DNA of 64,000 nt. It comes from Mesobacillus persicus. Lineage in GTDB: Bacteria; Bacillota; Bacilli; Bacillales; Cytobacillaceae. The stretch covers positions 7,710 through 71,709 of the forward strand of contig NZ_FOBW01000010.1 of the NCBI RefSeq assembly GCF_900109925.1, given 5' to 3'. The position numbers were made by a program, and so were the translations under genes. Positions 1-8,139 of the stretch are shown here, piece by piece. The first letter of the stretch is position 1, and every line of letters begins with the position of its first letter. Under the pieces are notes generated by a model. That model had not been told where the DNA came from. It worked only from the letters and a program-made list of their open reading frames with translations, and searched no databases.

Positions 1-283
<283 letters not shown>

Positions 284-296
284 GATGAGACTTCCG

Positions 297-319
297 TCAC
301 GGGGCGTTCTTCCCCGTGA
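297..319 (-). other. hairpin in the 16S leader
   Basis: A perfect 8-bp stem (TCACGGGG at 297-304 with CCCCGTGA at 312-319) and a 7-nt loop lie just upstream of the mature 16S 5' end. The position fits a leader or precursor-processing structure of the rRNA transcript; that role is inference. Confidence 0.5.
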
Positions 320-494
320 TGGTTAGTCGAATCAATCAGGCGATTACGAACAGTTTTATTCTCGCCGTTAGGTGGGAATATTACTGTTCGTTGAAGCGTG
401 ATAAAAGTAGAGTGATTAGCTCATAAAATAAAACGTTGGCTCATGTTCTCTATTTAAATAGAAGAAACATGATAAATAGTGTTTGTTGACGCTT

Positions 495-517
495 GTTTGT
501 TTAGTTTTCAAAGAGCA
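495..517 (-). promoter_or_regulatory. rrn leader boxA-like antitermination element
   Basis: On the minus strand this reads TGCTCTTTGAAAACTAAACA, the boxA-type leader sequence found upstream of 16S in Bacillus rRNA operons, where Nus factors assemble to prevent premature termination. It lies between the promoters and 16S, as expected. Confidence 0.75.
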
Positions 518-551
518 ATTGTTTCACCATCGCTCAGAAGCGACATGTGTT

Positions 552-580
552 ATATTAACAGAACCAAATACTCATGTCAA
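552..580 (-). promoter_or_regulatory. rrn promoter P2 (sigma-A)
   Basis: On the minus strand, TTGACA (580-575) is separated by exactly 17 bp from TAATAT (557-552). This is a near-consensus sigma-A promoter about 270 bp upstream of 16S and the proximal member of a tandem pair. Confidence 0.8.
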
Positions 581-645
581 CACTCTTTTTTACAAGTTAT
601 AAGAATTTGAAACTGGATTATTTCCGTTTGTTACGACGGAATAAC

Positions 646-675
646 AATATACAACATTTCCATTCGTTAGGTCAA
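646..675 (-). promoter_or_regulatory. rrn promoter P1 (sigma-A)
   Basis: On the minus strand, TTGACC (675-670) is followed after 17-18 bp by GTATAT/TATATT (652-646). With the promoter at 552-580 it forms the tandem P1-P2 arrangement common for Bacillus rRNA operons. Confidence 0.65.
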
Positions 676-973
676 CACTTTCCTAAAATAATTTAAACTA
701 AGTTTATGAATGTGGTGATAATGGAATAGCTAAACTGAATATCACCTCCACCTGATATGAAAAAGAGTAATTATCCCCACTTCCATCTTAGGTGCTTTAG
801 ATAAATCTATTACAAGTAGAATTTTATGAACTCAATTAGGCACCATCATAATTCCACTCAAAATTTATAATAATAGAGCTTATCATTATCTATGTTACAT
901 AAAATAATGATACAATTATTTTAGTTACATCAATATTCGGATAAGTTTCATAATAAATGGAGGGTGATTTATA

Positions 974-2461
974 TTGATTGAAAGTGGTGGTAGTACTGAT
1001 GCCATCGTCCTGCTAGCTGGCATCTTATTAATTGTCGGTGTATTGACCACGAAGTTTTCCTCTCGCCTTGGCGTGCCCTCTCTTGTACTCTTCATGATGG
1101 TCGGTATGGTCATGGGAAGTTTTGTTTATTTTGATAATGCCAAGATTGCCCAAATGATTGGGGTACTAGCACTTGTTATTATCCTATTTGAAGGCGGAAT
1201 TCAGACAAACTGGTCCTCACTTCGACCAGTGATTGTCCCTTCGCTCTCGCTTGCAACTATTGGTGTTTTAATTACTTCTGGGATTGTTGCCGTGGCTGTA
1301 AAGTTTATACTTGGATTCGATTGGCTCGAGGCTATCCTTTTCGGAGCCATAATCGGCTCTACAGATGCAGCTGCCGTGTTTGCGGTTTTAAAAGGACAAA
1401 ATATCAAACCTAGACTCGGTGCAACCCTTGAAGCTGAGTCAGGTTCAAACGATCCAATGGCTGTATTTTTAACTATTTCCATGATTGAACTGATTACCAT
1501 CCCGGACCTAAGTATTTTCTCCTTAATCGGTGCATTTTTTGTTCAAATGTTCGTTGGAGTGGTCGCAGGGTTACTATTTGGAAAATTAGCTGTATGGGGT
1601 TTAAACCGAATTAATCTTGACTCCGGAGGTCTTTATCCTGTTTTTGCCATAGCTTTTGCCCTCCTTACCTATGGAGTCACAGCGTTCTTCCAAGGTAGCG
1701 GATTACTCGCTGTATATATATCTGCAATCATTATCGGAAATACGGATATCGCTTATCGACACTCCATCTTCCGGTTCTCAGAAGGACTTGCTTGGATGAT
1801 GCAAATAACCATGTTTGTCATCCTTGGTCTTCTCGTTTTCCCTAACGAACTGTTTACTGCAGGGAATTTGATGAACGGAGTCTTAATATCTTTCATTCTG
1901 ATTCTAGTAGCTAGACCAATTGCTGTTTATTTATCAACGATAAAAATGAATTTTAGTCATAAAGAGCTCATCTTTCTGTCATGGGCAGGATTAAAAGGTG
2001 CTGTACCAATTGTTCTAGCGACTTTTCCGCTACTAGCAAATATCCAAGGGAGCAACGAAATCTTTAATGTTGTTTTCTTTGTTGTCCTGATTAGTTGTTT
2101 GGTTCAGGGGTCAACGATTACTCCATTAGCTGAGAAACTTAATTTGGTGGGTCCTAAGGTTTCGGAACCGACTCATTCACTAGAATTGATTTCACTAGGT
2201 AAAGCCGATGCAGAAATGCTGGAATATCGAATGGAAGAGGGTGCTGAAATCGTGGGAATGAGTTTGTTAGACATCCCTTTCCCCACAGGTTCACTTGTGA
2301 ATGCGATTATAAGAGAAGATAAACTTATCCCACCGACAGGCAATACGGTATTAGAAGCCGGAGACTTCCTCTATATCCTTGCACCAAGAAAACACAAAAA
2401 ACAAATTAAAGAACTGCTTGAAAAAAAGAAAGATACTAAAAATGAAGAACAAGTAGGGTGA
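974..2461 (+). CDS. potassium/proton antiporter, CPA1 type with TrkA-C domain
   Basis: Membrane cation/proton antiporter of 495 aa. The N-terminal ~390 residues are a chain of hydrophobic segments typical of the Na+/H+ exchanger domain; the acidic ESGSNDPMA stretch in the middle matches the ion-binding motif of the NhaP2/CvrA branch. The C-terminal ~90 residues are soluble and look like a TrkA-C (RCK-C) regulatory domain, which in this family binds nucleotides such as c-di-AMP. It probably exports K+ or Na+ in exchange for protons. The start is TTG at 974, chosen because TGGAGGG ends about 9 bases upstream. It is monocistronic, with a terminator directly after the stop. I saw no c-di-AMP riboswitch upstream. 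Confidence 0.85.
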   Translation: MIESGGSTDAIVLLAGILLIVGVLTTKFSSRLGVPSLVLFMMVGMVMGSFVYFDNAKIAQMIGVLALVIILFEGGIQTNWSSLRPVIVPSLSLATIGVLITSGIVAVAVKFILGFDWLEAILFGAIIGSTDAAAVFAVLKGQNIKPRLGATLEAESGSNDPMAVFLTISMIELITIPDLSIFSLIGAFFVQMFVGVVAGLLFGKLAVWGLNRINLDSGGLYPVFAIAFALLTYGVTAFFQGSGLLAVYISAIIIGNTDIAYRHSIFRFSEGLAWMMQITMFVILGLLVFPNELFTAGNLMNGVLISFILILVARPIAVYLSTIKMNFSHKELIFLSWAGLKGAVPIVLATFPLLANIQGSNEIFNVVFFVVLISCLVQGSTITPLAEKLNLVGPKVSEPTHSLELISLGKADAEMLEYRMEEGAEIVGMSLLDIPFPTGSLVNAIIREDKLIPPTGNTVLEAGDFLYILAPRKHKKQIKELLEKKKDTKNEEQVG

Positions 2462-2463
2462 AC

Positions 2464-2504
2464 AAAACCAGCAGCTTAAAAAGCTTGCTGGTTTTGTTTT
2501 TTTT
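2464..2504 (+). terminator. Rho-independent terminator
   Basis: A 10-bp stem (AAAACCAGCA with TGCTGGTTTT) is followed by a long T run, three bases after the antiporter stop codon. Confidence 0.9.
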
Positions 2505-2582
2505 ACGACAATAGCGCCCCTTTTTTACCTCTGTATCCCAACATGATAAAATACTTATACTAAAGGAAATTGAGGTGAGGAT

Positions 2583-3497
2583 ATGAAGTATCGTAGACTA
2601 GGTAAAACGAATCTACACGTTTCAGTTGTTGGAATTGGTACTTGGCAATATGGTGGAGAATGGGGAAAGGATTTTACCCAAGAAGAAGTCGATCAAATTT
2701 TAGACAAAGCCCAAGAAACGGGAATTAACTTTATTGATACCGCTGAGTGTTATGGAGACCATCTTTCAGAACGCTTTATCGGAGACTATCTCAGTCGAAG
2801 AAAGAGAGAGGATTGGATTGTGGCGACTAAGTTCGGCCACCATTTCCACGGTTATTTAGAGCGTTCAAGGCATTGGAGTCCTGATGAGGTCTTGCAACAA
2901 TTGGATGATTCTCTTAAATCATTAAATACGGAATACATAGATTTGTATCAGGCACATTCCTGTTCAGATGAGGAGTTTAACAATGATGAACTTTGGACCA
3001 TGCTTGATAAACAAGTTCAAGCCGGTAAAATTCGACATCTTGGGGTATCGCTTAAAACGAATAATGAAAGCTATCAAACCGAAAGAGCGACTGAATACAA
3101 TGTAAAAGCACTTCAAGTCGTTTATAACCGTTTAGATAAGGCACCAGAGGCAACTATTTTTCCGTCTGCAGAGAAGCAGGATTTAGGAATTCTTGCCCGG
3201 GTACCGTTAGCAAGCGGCTTTTTAAGTGGCAAGTATAAACCTGGAGCTTCCTTTGGAAAAAATGATGTACGATCTAGAAATGAGGATGCCGAGATTCAAC
3301 AAACTTTAAGACTCGTCGAAGAGATTGCCAAAACTGAAGTGCCAGAAAGCGTACCAATGGCTGCTTGGGCTCTAGCCTGGTGCTTACAACATCCTGCAGT
3401 GACAACAGTTATTCCAGGTTGCAAAAACCCAGACCAAGTTGTTGCGAACGCAAAAGCCGCTGATTTGGTTTCAACTGACCATCCACAAAATATTTAA
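2583..3497 (+). CDS. aldo/keto reductase
   Basis: NAD(P)H-dependent aldo/keto reductase of 304 aa, the full length for the family. It has the GIGTWQYGG N-terminal motif, FIDTAECYG carrying the catalytic Asp and Tyr, the catalytic Lys in VATKFG, and H in YQAHS in the position of the active-site His. The C-terminal VIPGCKNPDQV matches the cofactor-binding loop. Start ATG lies behind TTGAGGTGAGG. The substrate cannot be told from sequence; a general carbonyl-detoxifying role is common for such proteins. It stands alone between two terminated genes. Confidence 0.88.
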   Translation: MKYRRLGKTNLHVSVVGIGTWQYGGEWGKDFTQEEVDQILDKAQETGINFIDTAECYGDHLSERFIGDYLSRRKREDWIVATKFGHHFHGYLERSRHWSPDEVLQQLDDSLKSLNTEYIDLYQAHSCSDEEFNNDELWTMLDKQVQAGKIRHLGVSLKTNNESYQTERATEYNVKALQVVYNRLDKAPEATIFPSAEKQDLGILARVPLASGFLSGKYKPGASFGKNDVRSRNEDAEIQQTLRLVEEIAKTEVPESVPMAAWALAWCLQHPAVTTVIPGCKNPDQVVANAKAADLVSTDHPQNI

Positions 3498-3592
3498 AAA
3501 TTTTTTTCGACAAAAAAACCACTAGTATTCTTATAAATCCTTGTTATAATGATTGAAGATTTATTAATATTTCATTGTAAAAGGTGGGCATT

Positions 3593-3787
3593 ATGGGAAA
3601 GTCTTCTTGTAGGTATGTAATCAACGCTCAAGGAAAAGGTGGAGAAACCTACTATACCCATTGTAAGGACAAAGCCGAGGTAAAAAAATGGATAGCCACT
3701 CATGAAGAGAAATTATCAATGAAAGAATTAAAGATAATTGATAAACAAAAGCATCCATTATTAAGCTGGTTATCCTTTAAATTTTAG
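3593..3787 (+). CDS. small conserved-looking protein of unknown function
   Basis: A 64-aa basic soluble protein with no recognised domain. The start is placed at ATG 3593 because AAGGTGG (3581-3587) lies five bases upstream; an in-frame GTG at 3584 overlaps that ribosome binding site and is less likely. The C-terminus is aromatic-rich (LLSWLSFKF). It has a dedicated terminator, which supports a real gene. Function unknown. Confidence 0.65.
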   Translation: MGKSSCRYVINAQGKGGETYYTHCKDKAEVKKWIATHEEKLSMKELKIIDKQKHPLLSWLSFKF

Positions 3788-3797
3788 CATGCTAAAG

Positions 3798-3836
3798 GCC
3801 GTAATCCAATATAGATTACGGCTTATTAAGTTTTTC
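3798..3836 (+). terminator. Rho-independent terminator
   Basis: Stem GCCGTAATC/GATTACGGC (3798-3806 with 3814-3822) followed by a T-rich tail, just after the small gene ending at 3787. Confidence 0.75.
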
Positions 3837-3896
3837 GTATCCGATTAAAATATATAATTTAAAAGTGATTTATATATACTACAGTCTTAACAAAAG

Positions 3897-3934
3897 AACA
3901 ATGGCTAACTTCCATATGGGTTAGCCATTGTTTT
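3897..3934 (-). terminator. terminator hairpin for the CAP-domain gene
   Basis: A 13-bp perfect stem (AACAATGGCTAAC with its complement at 3920-3932) lies just past the 3' end of the minus-strand CAP gene, with A/T-rich flanks on both sides. It contains the CAATGGCTAAC core seen in other terminators of this window. Confidence 0.65.
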
Positions 3935-3945
3935 AGTTCTTAATA

Positions 3946-5109
3946 TTATTTTCCAATAAACATTTGGGTCCAGTGATGACCGCTCGCATCATATCCCACA
4001 CCAATATGGGTGAAATCGGGACTGAGAATGTTTTTGCGGTGCCCTGGACTGTCCATCCATGCCTTAACAACCGCTTCAGGTGTCTGTTGTCCTTGGGCAA
4101 TATTCTCGCCTGCGGTCTTATAACTAACACCAGAGTCACGCATCATATCAAATGGCGACCCATAAGTAGGACTTGTGTGTGAAAAATAACCATTCTGTCT
4201 CATATCAACTGATTTTTTCTGGGCAACACCACTAAGTTGTGGATCCGCTTGTAAAGCAGGCAACCCATTTTGTTTACGCTGTTCATTTGTTAAATCAATG
4301 ACTTGCTGAGCAACCTGACTTATCCCTGCAGGTGCTTGTTGTTCTTGTGTTCCCTGTTTAGGTTGGGCTGCTTGTTCTTGTTGATTTGTGGTTCCTTGAT
4401 TCGGCTGAGCTTGTTCTTGTTGATTTGTTGGCGCCTGCCCAGCTTGGCCTTGTTGTTCGTTCGGTGTTGCCTCTGGTTGATTTTGTTCGTTTTGTTGTGC
4501 CTGGTTCGGTGTAGCTTCCTGTTCAGTATTTTGTTCGTTGTTATTTCTTTGGTTGAATCGCTTTTGTAACTCTCCAGCTGCCCATTGGCGATCTCCACGG
4601 CCAATCGGGACATATTGATACTTTGCCTCTCTAATCAAGATCGCTCTTGTATGAGGGTAATCCTTACTTGATTTATTGGTCTTGTAACTAGAGATATTCA
4701 TCTCGTCATTATCTCTACTTGAATTTTTGCCATATAGGTTAACATCACGATCGTTATCTGCACGATAATTATCTACGCCATTACCCGCGTTGTTTGTATT
4801 AAGGTTGTTGCCGTTTCGTTTTGTTCCGGTAAAATTTAAATCACCTGGTTCTTTTTCGTAGTCCTCTGTCAGCGGACCATTATTATCAATGCCACCATCA
4901 TTGACTTGTCCAATATTATTGGTGTCGAGTCGATTCCTGTTCCCATCTGCGCCATAATAGTTATTTCCATAGGTCCCCATCTGGTTACCAGTCCCTGATG
5001 TACCTAATCGACTATTTACATCATTGCCTGCATGATCATTAGCATTACACGCTGCAAGGCCAAGCGTCAAAATCCCCGCTGCAAACAATCCAAATTTCTT
5101 ATTTATCAA
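3946..5109 (-). CDS. CAP/SCP-domain lipoprotein with Gln/Asn-rich linker (YkwD-like)
   Basis: Predicted membrane-anchored extracytoplasmic protein of about 387 aa. A hydrophobic leader ends in LAAC, a lipobox with the lipid-modified Cys near residue 21. Residues ~25-140 are Asn/Asp/Gly-rich; ~170-260 form a Gln/Pro/Glu/Asn low-complexity linker. The C-terminal ~120 residues are a CAP (cysteine-rich secretory/PR-1) domain: LTNEQRKQNGLPAL at its start, then HTSPTYG, GENIAQG and SPGHRKNIL. The His and Glu of the CAP cavity are present. The activity of bacterial CAP proteins is largely unknown; B. subtilis YkwD is the nearest type. ATG 5118 sits one base from the AGGAGG, so TTG 5109 with normal spacing is preferred. 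Possibly spore-surface or cell-wall associated. Confidence 0.82.
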   Translation of the reverse strand: MINKKFGLFAAGILTLGLAACNANDHAGNDVNSRLGTSGTGNQMGTYGNNYYGADGNRNRLDTNNIGQVNDGGIDNNGPLTEDYEKEPGDLNFTGTKRNGNNLNTNNAGNGVDNYRADNDRDVNLYGKNSSRDNDEMNISSYKTNKSSKDYPHTRAILIREAKYQYVPIGRGDRQWAAGELQKRFNQRNNNEQNTEQEATPNQAQQNEQNQPEATPNEQQGQAGQAPTNQQEQAQPNQGTTNQQEQAAQPKQGTQEQQAPAGISQVAQQVIDLTNEQRKQNGLPALQADPQLSGVAQKKSVDMRQNGYFSHTSPTYGSPFDMMRDSGVSYKTAGENIAQGQQTPEAVVKAWMDSPGHRKNILSPDFTHIGVGYDASGHHWTQMFIGK

Positions 5110-5269
5110 ATTGGCCATACCTCCTTTTTATTTTATCTCTGTTATTTTTCAGTTATTTCGAAAAAAATATAGGTGGGAAATAATGAAAGAAGACGCAAAT
5201 CCATTGCGCTATATAGAGGATTCCTGTAAGGTTAACTGAACAGATTTTTCTTGAAAGGTGGCCCAGTTC

Positions 5270-5551
5270 ATGCTGATTTCACATCCATACATAAAAGTTA
5301 ATCGGAAAATTATGAACAATGAACAGCACCTTATCGAAATAGAGGAAAACCTTGTCCTATATAAAGATAAAGTCATAAGCGCCTCAGACTATTTTCACTT
5401 ACAGGACGTTCTAGATATGTCATTTAAGTCAATATCAGGAGATTCTGGTTTTTTATATTTACATACAAATAGAGGTGTATTCTCCTTCCATACAAAAACG
5501 AACCCAGTTGAATTCATTCATTTTTATCACCACTTAAAAGAAAAACGCTGA
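5270..5551 (+). CDS. small protein of unknown function
   Basis: A 93-aa protein without signal peptide or obvious membrane segment, containing alternating hydrophobic strands (LIEIEENLVLY, GFLYLHTNRGVFSFHT) that suggest a small beta-rich fold of pleckstrin-like type; this is only an impression. The start is ATG 5270, eight bases after GAAAGGTGG; the upstream in-frame GTG at 5258 lies inside that ribosome binding site. A terminator follows. I do not recognise the family. Confidence 0.6.
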   Translation: MLISHPYIKVNRKIMNNEQHLIEIEENLVLYKDKVISASDYFHLQDVLDMSFKSISGDSGFLYLHTNRGVFSFHTKTNPVEFIHFYHHLKEKR

Positions 5552-5566
5552 CATCAAGCAATGGCT

Positions 5567-5598
5567 AACCCCATCCTTTTTAAAGAATGGGGTTTTGT
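5567..5598 (+). terminator. Rho-independent terminator
   Basis: Stem AACCCCAT/ATGGGGTT (5567-5574 with 5587-5594) followed by TTGTTT, between the convergent gene ending at 5551 and cotJC. Confidence 0.7.
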
Positions 5599-5607
5599 TT
5601 ATGTTAT

Positions 5608-6177
5608 CTAGAATATCGTTTTCTTTCCTCGCTCATCTTTTAGAATTTCAACTGCCTCTCTAAACCTTTGTGAGTGTACAATTTCACGTTCACGTAAAAA
5701 CCTTAAGCTATCATTTAAATCTGGATCATCTGACATATCAATAATCCATTGATACGTCGCTCTTGCTTTCTCTTCTGCTGCAATATCCTCATATAAATCA
5801 GCGATAGGATCACCTTTAGCCTGAATATATTCAGCTGTAAAGGGGTTACCTGCCGCATTATGGTAAAACAAAGCACTATCATGATTAACATAATGGGGAG
5901 CTAAGCCAGCAGCTTTCATTTGCTCTGGTGTAGCGTCTTTTGTTAGTTTATAAATCATCGTTGCAATCATCTCAAGGTGCGCAAACTCTTCAGTCCCAAT
6001 ATCGTTTAGCAGACCTATAACCTTATCGGGAATGGTATAGCGCTGGTTAAGGTACCTTAGAGCAGCAGCTAATTCCCCGTCAGCACCCCCGTATTGTTCA
6101 ATTAAATATTTGGCAAGCGTCGGGTTACACGTACTAACCTTTACAGGGTATTGAAGTTTCTTCTCATAAATCCACAT
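5608..6177 (-). CDS. cotJC: spore coat protein CotJC (manganese-catalase family)
   Basis: A 189-aa protein of the manganese-catalase-like ferritin fold. The metal-binding pattern is visible as acidic and His residues in GTEEFAHLEM near residue 65 and in the later helices DIAAEEKARATYQ and EREIVHSQRF. In Bacillus it is incorporated into the inner spore coat together with CotJA. It is the last gene of cotJABC, 152 bp after cotJB; start ATG follows TAAGGAGG. The operon is known to be sigma-E controlled in B. subtilis; no promoter is claimed here. Confidence 0.95.
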   Translation of the reverse strand: MWIYEKKLQYPVKVSTCNPTLAKYLIEQYGGADGELAAALRYLNQRYTIPDKVIGLLNDIGTEEFAHLEMIATMIYKLTKDATPEQMKAAGLAPHYVNHDSALFYHNAAGNPFTAEYIQAKGDPIADLYEDIAAEEKARATYQWIIDMSDDPDLNDSLRFLREREIVHSQRFREAVEILKDERGKKTIF

Positions 6178-6329
6178 GTTGTGCAGCCTCCTTACCGTTT
6201 AAGGGCGTTCAGAAGTCTCTTATCCCCCTATTTCTTTAACTGTGTTAAACATGGCTGTTTTTTCATTTCTATATCTCACTTTGACGGATGCAGTAAACCA
6301 AAAGAATTCTTAGCGTTTAAAACAGGAAA

Positions 6330-6596
6330 TTACACCTGCCATGGCCATGGAGCGGATCCCCAACTCCAATTACCATCTGAATAGCTGTTTCCATAATTCT
6401 GAAGACTGCCGTACCTTGCTTCAAATTCTTTTTTTAGCTTCTTCGAGTATTGTGCATATTGATTGTACTGTTGGATCGCAGCCTGATCTTGGGGATGTGT
6501 ATCTAAGTAAAGATTCAACTCAACAATCGCAAAATCAATTGCCTGAATTTCCTCTAGCCGCTGGTAATAATCCTGCGGTAGCTGCTTTTGTTTCAT
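6330..6596 (-). CDS. cotJB: spore coat protein CotJB
   Basis: An 88-aa protein matching CotJB: the N-terminal LEEIQAIDFAIVELNLYLDTHP block is characteristic, and the C-terminal tail is Trp/Gly/Ser-rich. It overlaps the cotJA stop by four bases (ATGA), indicating translational coupling. It is needed for normal assembly of the CotJ proteins in the coat. The longer gap to cotJC (6178-6329) holds no ORF I can support. Confidence 0.93.
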   Translation of the reverse strand: MKQKQLPQDYYQRLEEIQAIDFAIVELNLYLDTHPQDQAAIQQYNQYAQYSKKLKKEFEARYGSLQNYGNSYSDGNWSWGSAPWPWQV

Positions 6597-6841
6597 GGAG
6601 TATCCCCTCTTTTCGTTTCATACGGATTCTGGTAATAATCATAAAATGCAGGCCACAATGTTCCCCGATAAAGAGCCTCTTTCGGAGAAAATTGCTGTAA
6701 ATTGGGTGGTTGAAACCCAATATATAGATGTGGAGGTGTCCAGTAATATTTAACTCCAATCGGTCTACACGGGTCATACGGACTGTGGAACGGTTGAAAA
6801 GCTTTTATATGGGTAAATTGAGCTTTTGGTTGTTCGGACAT
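6593..6841 (-). CDS. cotJA: spore coat associated protein CotJA
   Basis: An 82-aa Pro/Tyr-rich protein typical of CotJA, with HSPYDPCRPIGVKYYWTPPHLYIGFQPP in its first half. The start ATG at 6841 is favoured over an in-frame GTG at 6847 because AAAGGGGTGG leaves seven bases to the ATG but only one to the GTG. First gene of the cotJABC operon; its mother-cell promoter should lie in 6842-6960, where I see only weak matches to sigma-E consensus. Confidence 0.9.
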   Translation of the reverse strand: MSEQPKAQFTHIKAFQPFHSPYDPCRPIGVKYYWTPPHLYIGFQPPNLQQFSPKEALYRGTLWPAFYDYYQNPYETKRGDTP

Positions 6842-7037
6842 GAACACGCCACCCCTTTCTCATTGCTTATCAATGCATTATATACATGCACAGATTGTCT
6901 ATATGTCGAAAATATTCAAGCACGGATGGTTTAAGTCAATTAATAATATTCAGATAATAAAGGGAAAGAGCATCATCAGCCCGAATATATTTCATTATAA
7001 AAACATCTATTAAGAAAATGGAGGTGGAAAGTGTATT

Positions 7038-8075
7038 ATGCTTCAAGCTGAAAAAATTGAAATTAAAAATGCTCTAGAGGCTATTGAATACTATTACCAA
7101 AAAGGTTGGACTGATGGATTGCCCATCGTTCCCCCAACGGAGGAAAGAATTTACGAAATGCTCTCAAGCGTAAAAATGGAACCAAACACTGTGATAGGTT
7201 CTATCTCTGAAAGAGGAAGGGTTTTTACTGCTGAACTTGTGGCAATAAATGCGGTTATGGCAGGTTGTCTGCCTGGTTATTTTCCCGTAGTAATGGCGGC
7301 GGCTCAAGCAATCTCGGATCCTGAGTTCGGACTGCATGGGCCTAGTGCTAGTACACATGGCGCCGCCATTATGATTGCTGTGAATGGCCCTATTGCTCAA
7401 CAAATTGGCATGAATGATGGTCCAAATGCTTTTGGTCCTGGAAACCGTGCCAACTCAACCATCGGACGAGCCATTCGATTACTTATGATTAACGCTGGAG
7501 GTTCTCCAGAATTTGATCGCTCAACACTAGGAACTCCGGCCAAATATAGCTTTTGTTTCGCCGAAAAGGCTACAGAATGGATCCCTCTCCATGTCCAGCG
7601 AGGATATAAAAAAGAAGAAAGTACAGTTACTGTTTTTGCCTGCGAAGGACCGAACCAAATTCAAAACCACGCTGCCCTTAAAGGTGAAAGTATTCTTAAA
7701 ACAATGGCCGACCGAATGTCCCCACTAGGAAGCTTTAATATTGCGAGTGAAACAGAAATGGCCGTCGTCCTCTGTCCCGAGCATTACCACCACTTAGAAA
7801 AGGAGGGCTGGACGAAAGAATCTGTCCAACAGTTTCTTTTTGAACATGCTGTTAAGACCCTATCCGATATGAAAAAAGGTGGAATTATCGAAGAGCTGAT
7901 TTCTCCTGGTGATGACAAAATAATTAAGCACGCAGTACCTTCCCCAGAACAAATTCTATTAATGGTTGCAGGAGGGGAAGCTGGTAGGTTTTCTGCCTGC
8001 ATGCCTGGTTGGTTTAGCTACAAACAATCTAGAGCAGTTACAAAGTCAATCAACTCTGCTACAGGATTTACTTGA
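7038..8075 (+). CDS. conserved protein of unknown function paired with the UGSC selenoprotein
   Basis: A 345-aa soluble protein, start ATG behind TGGAGGTGG. The N-terminus carries GWTDGLPIVPPTEERI, a pattern I associate with proteins encoded next to or fused with UGSC-type (seleno)proteins; this is from memory and not checked. Other apparent family landmarks are glycine-rich stretches (GLHGPSASTHGAA, GPNAFGPGNRANSTIGRA) suggestive of ligand or cofactor loops, and several Cys residues (PGCLPGYFP is preceded by AVMAGC; FACMPGWF near the C-terminus). No catalytic assignment is possible. It is followed after 64 bp by the selenoprotein candidate in the same direction, so the two probably work together, perhaps as a redox enzyme pair. 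Confidence 0.75.
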   Translation: MLQAEKIEIKNALEAIEYYYQKGWTDGLPIVPPTEERIYEMLSSVKMEPNTVIGSISERGRVFTAELVAINAVMAGCLPGYFPVVMAAAQAISDPEFGLHGPSASTHGAAIMIAVNGPIAQQIGMNDGPNAFGPGNRANSTIGRAIRLLMINAGGSPEFDRSTLGTPAKYSFCFAEKATEWIPLHVQRGYKKEESTVTVFACEGPNQIQNHAALKGESILKTMADRMSPLGSFNIASETEMAVVLCPEHYHHLEKEGWTKESVQQFLFEHAVKTLSDMKKGGIIEELISPGDDKIIKHAVPSPEQILLMVAGGEAGRFSACMPGWFSYKQSRAVTKSINSATGFT

Positions 8076-8089
8076 AGCGAATGCTAGAT

Positions 8090-8108
8090 GACCAATCGGC
8101 GATTGGTC
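8090..8108 (+). other. intercistronic hairpin
   Basis: An 8-bp perfect stem GACCAATC/GATTGGTC with a 3-nt loop lies between the UGSC partner gene and the UGSC gene. Only TTTC follows, so it is a weak terminator at best; it could adjust expression or mRNA stability of the second gene. Confidence 0.45.
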
Positions 8109-8139
8109 TTTCAAATTCCAATGAAGAGGTGATTCCATT

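Noticed and set aside
284-973. c-di-AMP (ydaO-type) riboswitch ahead of the K+/H+ antiporter
   Set aside because: No recognisable ydaO core; only the rrn promoters and A/T-rich sequence are seen.
4303-4613. ORFs on both strands within the CAP-protein gene
   Set aside because: They are shadows of the Gln-rich linker in other frames, giving low-complexity leucine- or lysine/asparagine-rich translations.
6842-6960. Sigma-E promoter for cotJABC
   Set aside because: Only partial matches at non-ideal spacing; expected from B. subtilis but not supportable from this sequence.
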